Positions 34,753-37,104 of a stretch of DNA of 37,104 nt are shown here, piece by piece. The notes below the pieces were generated by a model, which was not told the origin of the DNA, did not search any database, and saw only the letters and a list, made by a program, of their open reading frames with translations. Positions within the stretch are counted from its first letter, which is position 1; each line of letters begins with the position of its first letter. Origin of the DNA: an uncultured Rubritalea sp. Its GTDB lineage: Bacteria; Verrucomicrobiota; Verrucomicrobiia; Verrucomicrobiales; Akkermansiaceae. Made by a program: the position numbers and the translations under genes. The DNA lies in NCBI GenBank assembly GCA_937981665.1, contig CALJOJ010000054.1, positions 1 to 37,104 of the forward strand, given 5' to 3'.

Positions 34753-34781
34753 AATACTAACTCATAGCAAAACATATCAAC

Positions 34782-35006
34782 ATGAAGAATACTCACGTTA
34801 AAAAAGGCGATAACGTCGTTGTGATCTCAGGTGGCCATAAAGGCAAGTCTGGTACTGTTCTCTCTGTAAACGCAGCGAAGCAGCAGGTCATCGTCGAAGG
34901 TGTCCGCAAGATCAAAAAGGCAGTTAAGCCAACACAAGAGAATCAAGAAGGTGGCATCCAAGAGCTGGATGGTCCTATCCATATCTCTAACGTAAAGAAG
35001 GCGTAG
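34782..35006 (+). CDS. rplX: Ribosomal protein L24
   Basis: This 74-residue protein is L24, an initiator of 50S assembly with a KOW motif ([18 protein letters not shown], then [16 protein letters not shown]). It is on the short side; many L24 proteins are 75-105 residues, and the end ISNVKKA is a plausible natural terminus. rplE should follow within tens of bases but is absent, because bacterial sequence stops soon after this gene. Confidence 0.95.
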   Translation: MKNTHVKKGDNVVVISGGHKGKSGTVLSVNAAKQQVIVEGVRKIKKAVKPTQENQEGGIQELDGPIHISNVKKA

Positions 35007-35202
35007 TCTTCCTTACCACATCGTTCTAATAAAAGCGGTATCGTGTCTCACGGTTGGCTCCAACGTTGGCACAACTGCAGGAAATCAGGCGCGCAACGGA
35101 GGCGACGGATGACCGAGACAGGGAAAGAAACAACACAAACGCACACGCACACGCACACGAAGGACATGAGCACCGACGATTCGATGTCGCCATCACACTC
35201 AC

Positions 35203-36035
35203 GGGTATCGCTTCGTCGTGCATGTAGGCGAGGGCGGATGCCACACCAGCGGCTTGTCGGAGGGCTTCCTTCATCGGAAACCAAGACTTGACGCTGGTGC
35301 GCACCAACCAGGTGGACCTCTCCGGACCGTCCTTGGTCCCTATCGCCGTGGACAGCGTGCCTCCTGAGAGCAGCTCCGAGGCCACGAACAACCCCCCCTG
35401 CGGGTGCGTACAGCACCCGTCCGCCAGCGTTAAGACATTCGACAGAGGTAGGACGTTGCAGGAGAGGCATTGAGTGAGCCACCACTAGAATGCTATAATC
35501 GGGAAGCTGGGACAGGGTTGGGGTGAAATGATTCATCTCTAGGCGAAGATATTGAAACCAGAAACAAGGATTTCGGGCAGGCCTACACCGGCAGAAGGGC
35601 GAAACAGGTACAGCTAGCATAAGACAACCATGCGCATGTGTTTCAAAAAGAAATGTTGAACAGTGAAGATATCCCCACTGTTGGTGGTTCGTCTGTCAGG
35701 AGCAAACAGTACCGGTTTTTCTCTCGGGAGGGATGTCTGATCAACGGTTTCACGGCTGTATCGCAGTACAGCCGTGAGGCGCAGCGCGGATTTTCTTCAC
35801 AATCAACGCAGAAAAAAATTAAGCTCTTCGCGGCAGTTTCGCGTGTGTCACCTCTGGCATCTGGCCAGCCCCCGCTAGCCTGGCGATGTGTGGGTGGTGC
35901 AGGAGCTTCATGAGTTGCAGCTCTCTTTCCAGGTCCTCTGCATCGGCTTCAGAATCGTTGCCGGCCTTAAGAGCCTTGATTGCGACGTTCCGGCCGCCGC
36001 CGCCCCCGCCTCCACCCAGTGTGCCACGGAAGCAG
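35203..36035 (-). CDS. Eukaryotic protein kinase, two exons (partial)
   Basis: Exon 36035-35852 encodes a kinase N-lobe: CFRGTL, a Gly run, RNVAIKALKAG with the ATP-binding Lys, an alpha-C segment LERELQLM, and LLHHPHIARLAGAGQMPE. It ends at a GT donor (35851-35850). After a 454-bp intron closing with CAG, exon 35397-35203 continues in phase 0: GGLFVASELLSGGTL (hinge), then ALRQAAGVASALAYMHDEAIP (alpha-E), ending at a perfect GTGAGT donor (35202-35197). The next exon, which should carry HRD and DFG, is not found before the bacterial junction. The upstream exon with the start of the Gly loop is also missing or unrecognised. Family resembles tyrosine-kinase-like kinases; the call is firm, the species is not. 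Confidence 0.82.
35398..35851 (-). other. Spliceosomal intron in the kinase gene
   Basis: The intron begins GTGACA at 35851 and ends CAG at 35400-35398 on the minus strand. Joining its flanks gives an unbroken kinase reading frame (MPE joined to GGLFVASE). It contains a perfect inverted repeat, CACGGCTGTA (35751-35760) and TACAGCCGTG (35767-35776), with a 6-nt centre. Confidence 0.75.
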
Positions 36036-36156
36036 CTGTACGTTTCAGTCAGGTATCGCAGACACAGCCATGGCTTGGGTGGTCAAGAGCAGAAAAATCC
36101 GAAGAAAAACCTGTGGCACTCGTTTGCAAATAGATGCTGTAGCGTGCGTGTTCCAA

Positions 36157-36235
36157 TACAGTCGAACCTCGGCTAAGACGCGTATGGTTCTTCGTTTTCA
36201 GAGCATCTTCAACCGAGGGAATCGTCTTCATAAAT
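36157..36235 (-). mobile_element. Possible end of a pogo/Tigger-like DNA transposon
   Basis: A TA dinucleotide (36157-36158) is followed by CAGTCGAACCTCGGC, which resembles the terminal inverted repeats of pogo/Tigger-type elements as I remember them. A related subterminal motif in the same vicinity (AACCGAGG near 36210-36217) adds weak support. The other end is not seen, so the element would extend toward or past the right edge. No transposase domain is readable. Confidence 0.35.
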
Positions 36236-37104
36236 CGACATCCCCGCGGTCAACGGAGACGTACCATAGACTATATCAAAAGATGCGCCTTTGTAGCAGG
36301 AAAGGTCCAACGATACTCGAACACCAAAAATGCGACGGTCACACCGTGGCAGGTCGTTGAAAGCCTCACGCACCCCGTGTCGGAAGTTGTTCGTTGGTTT
36401 CGCTGCACCTGCTCCCCGAAAACTATTGCGAAAGTTGTACCGGGTAGGTGGTAGTGCATGCACATGACAGCAGTGTACTTGCACTGCTGCTGTTGTTGTG
36501 CTATCTTTGTAGCGTGTAGTGTTGGTTCCTCGCGTTGAACGTGTCGCGGGCACGTCGTCAGCATCTCAAATGTACTCTTGTGGTTTCTACGCACCAAGGA
36601 GGAACCAAACAACCGTCGACGCCCGAAATACACATATTTAGATCCCCAAAATCAGTAAGGAAAAAACAAAAACGTAGGTAGTGAAAAGGTTCTACGTTGC
36701 GGGCGTCGGTTCTCTTCTCTTGGATGTTTGGTGCGGAGTCCGCACCGGGTGCTCTCGCCACGGGTCGAGAGAGACGGGCCGCAAGAGCTTTGTGGGTCGA
36801 GAGAGCTGGTCTCCGGATAGAGCGGGTATACGTGCATTTGCACGCGCAGGGATAATCCGGGTTCCTCCGAGGAAAGCGCTTGACTGACGTCGAGGAACAC
36901 CAGCTCGTTCCCATCTGTAAAGCGCAAAACACCTTAATTGCGGCTGTACTGGCACCTCCCCTGAAAACTACTGAAAACAGTATTCTCAATAATAATCCCT
37001 TCACCTCCACGCCATCTTACGCTTGGACGTTTTTGGAAAGCTTGCCTCTAAATACAATGTCAATTTTCTCATCTCAGGACACCTTCGAGGCAGGCGAGAG
37101 TCGG
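36236..37104. other. Eukaryotic DNA without a recognisable gene
   Basis: Several minus-strand frames cross this region (for example 36558-37010), but they have low-complexity, Arg/Ser/Cys-rich composition and no domain I know. Visible small-scale structure: a direct repeat GGGTCGAGAGAG at 36762-36773 and 36794-36805, and a palindrome GTGCGGA/TCCGCAC at 36731-36745. These fit repeat-rich intergenic or transposon-derived DNA. Confidence 0.45.

Larger units (their letters stand above)
35007..37104. other. Eukaryotic DNA joined to the bacterial operon
   Basis: From about 35010-35060 onward the sequence changes character: bacterial gene packing ends, G/C-rich long non-coding stretches and a CACACG microsatellite (about 35139-35160) appear, and a kinase gene with GT-AG introns is readable on the minus strand. 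Nothing in this stretch resembles bacterial coding sequence, and rplE-rpsN and the rest of the ribosomal operon are missing. The exact junction cannot be fixed by eye. An assembly chimera or mixed library (bacterium plus eukaryotic host) is the simplest explanation. Confidence 0.85.

Noticed and set aside
36731-36745. Palindrome GTGCGGA/TCCGCAC as a regulatory site
   Set aside because: It lies in eukaryotic, repeat-rich sequence with no gene attached; isolated short palindromes occur by chance.
1-37104. CRISPR arrays, tRNA or rRNA genes
   Set aside because: Reading both strands, I saw no regularly spaced direct repeats and no cloverleaf or rRNA-like sequence.

Overview
The first 35 kb are bacterial and most likely come from a marine member of the Verrucomicrobiota. 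The clues are a Gram-negative lipid A kinase (LpxK), a Pkn-type kinase whose N-terminus has the style of PVC-group kinases, a MoxR/Bat cluster, a sulfatase, and a ribosomal protein L22 with an Ala/Lys/Pro linker and a helix-hairpin-helix tail. Almost no start codon has a Shine-Dalgarno sequence. The phylum call is inference from protein style. The last ~2.1 kb (about 35007-37104) are eukaryotic: a spliced protein kinase gene can be reconstructed there on the minus strand, so the window is a chimera of a bacterium and a eukaryote, possibly its algal host.

Layout. 1-5 kb is loosely packed accessory DNA: a decayed IS3-type orfA, a secreted hypothetical protein, a ~207-bp fold-back element, a formylglycine-type sulfatase on the minus strand, a gene-poor 0.8 kb with a strong inverted repeat, and a membrane-anchored trypsin-like protease. 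5.1-22.4 kb is one large envelope-related cluster. A secreted VWA protein (minus) faces an ECF sigma factor, a small membrane protein that is probably its anti-sigma partner, two secreted PDZ proteins, a MoxR AAA+ ATPase, a DUF58 VWA protein, a BatD-like membrane protein, BatA, a BatB-thioredoxin-like-BatC fusion, a BatD-BatE fusion, and two HtrA-like proteins whose second protease domain is interrupted by a PDZ domain and has Cys in place of the catalytic Ser. A shared promoter-like motif (TCCGGACA-N16-GCTTWT) precedes the sigma gene and the second PDZ gene.

22.4-27.5 kb carries an N-acetylmuramoyl-L-alanine amidase (minus), lpxK (plus), and a transmembrane Ser/Thr kinase with two C-type-lectin-like domains (minus). 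28.0-35.0 kb is the S10 ribosomal operon in standard order, rpsJ to rplX. It is interrupted between rpsS and rplV by a gene for a secreted coiled-coil protein, and it is cut off before rplE by the eukaryotic junction.

How the genes may work together (inference): the ECF sigma factor would sense an envelope signal through its membrane partner and induce the PDZ proteins and perhaps the MoxR/Bat/HtrA genes. The MoxR ATPase would act on the VWA/Bat membrane complex, with the HtrA proteins handling misfolded periplasmic proteins. The most unusual biology is the split HtrA architecture and the Bat gene fusions that keep internal signal-peptide-like segments.
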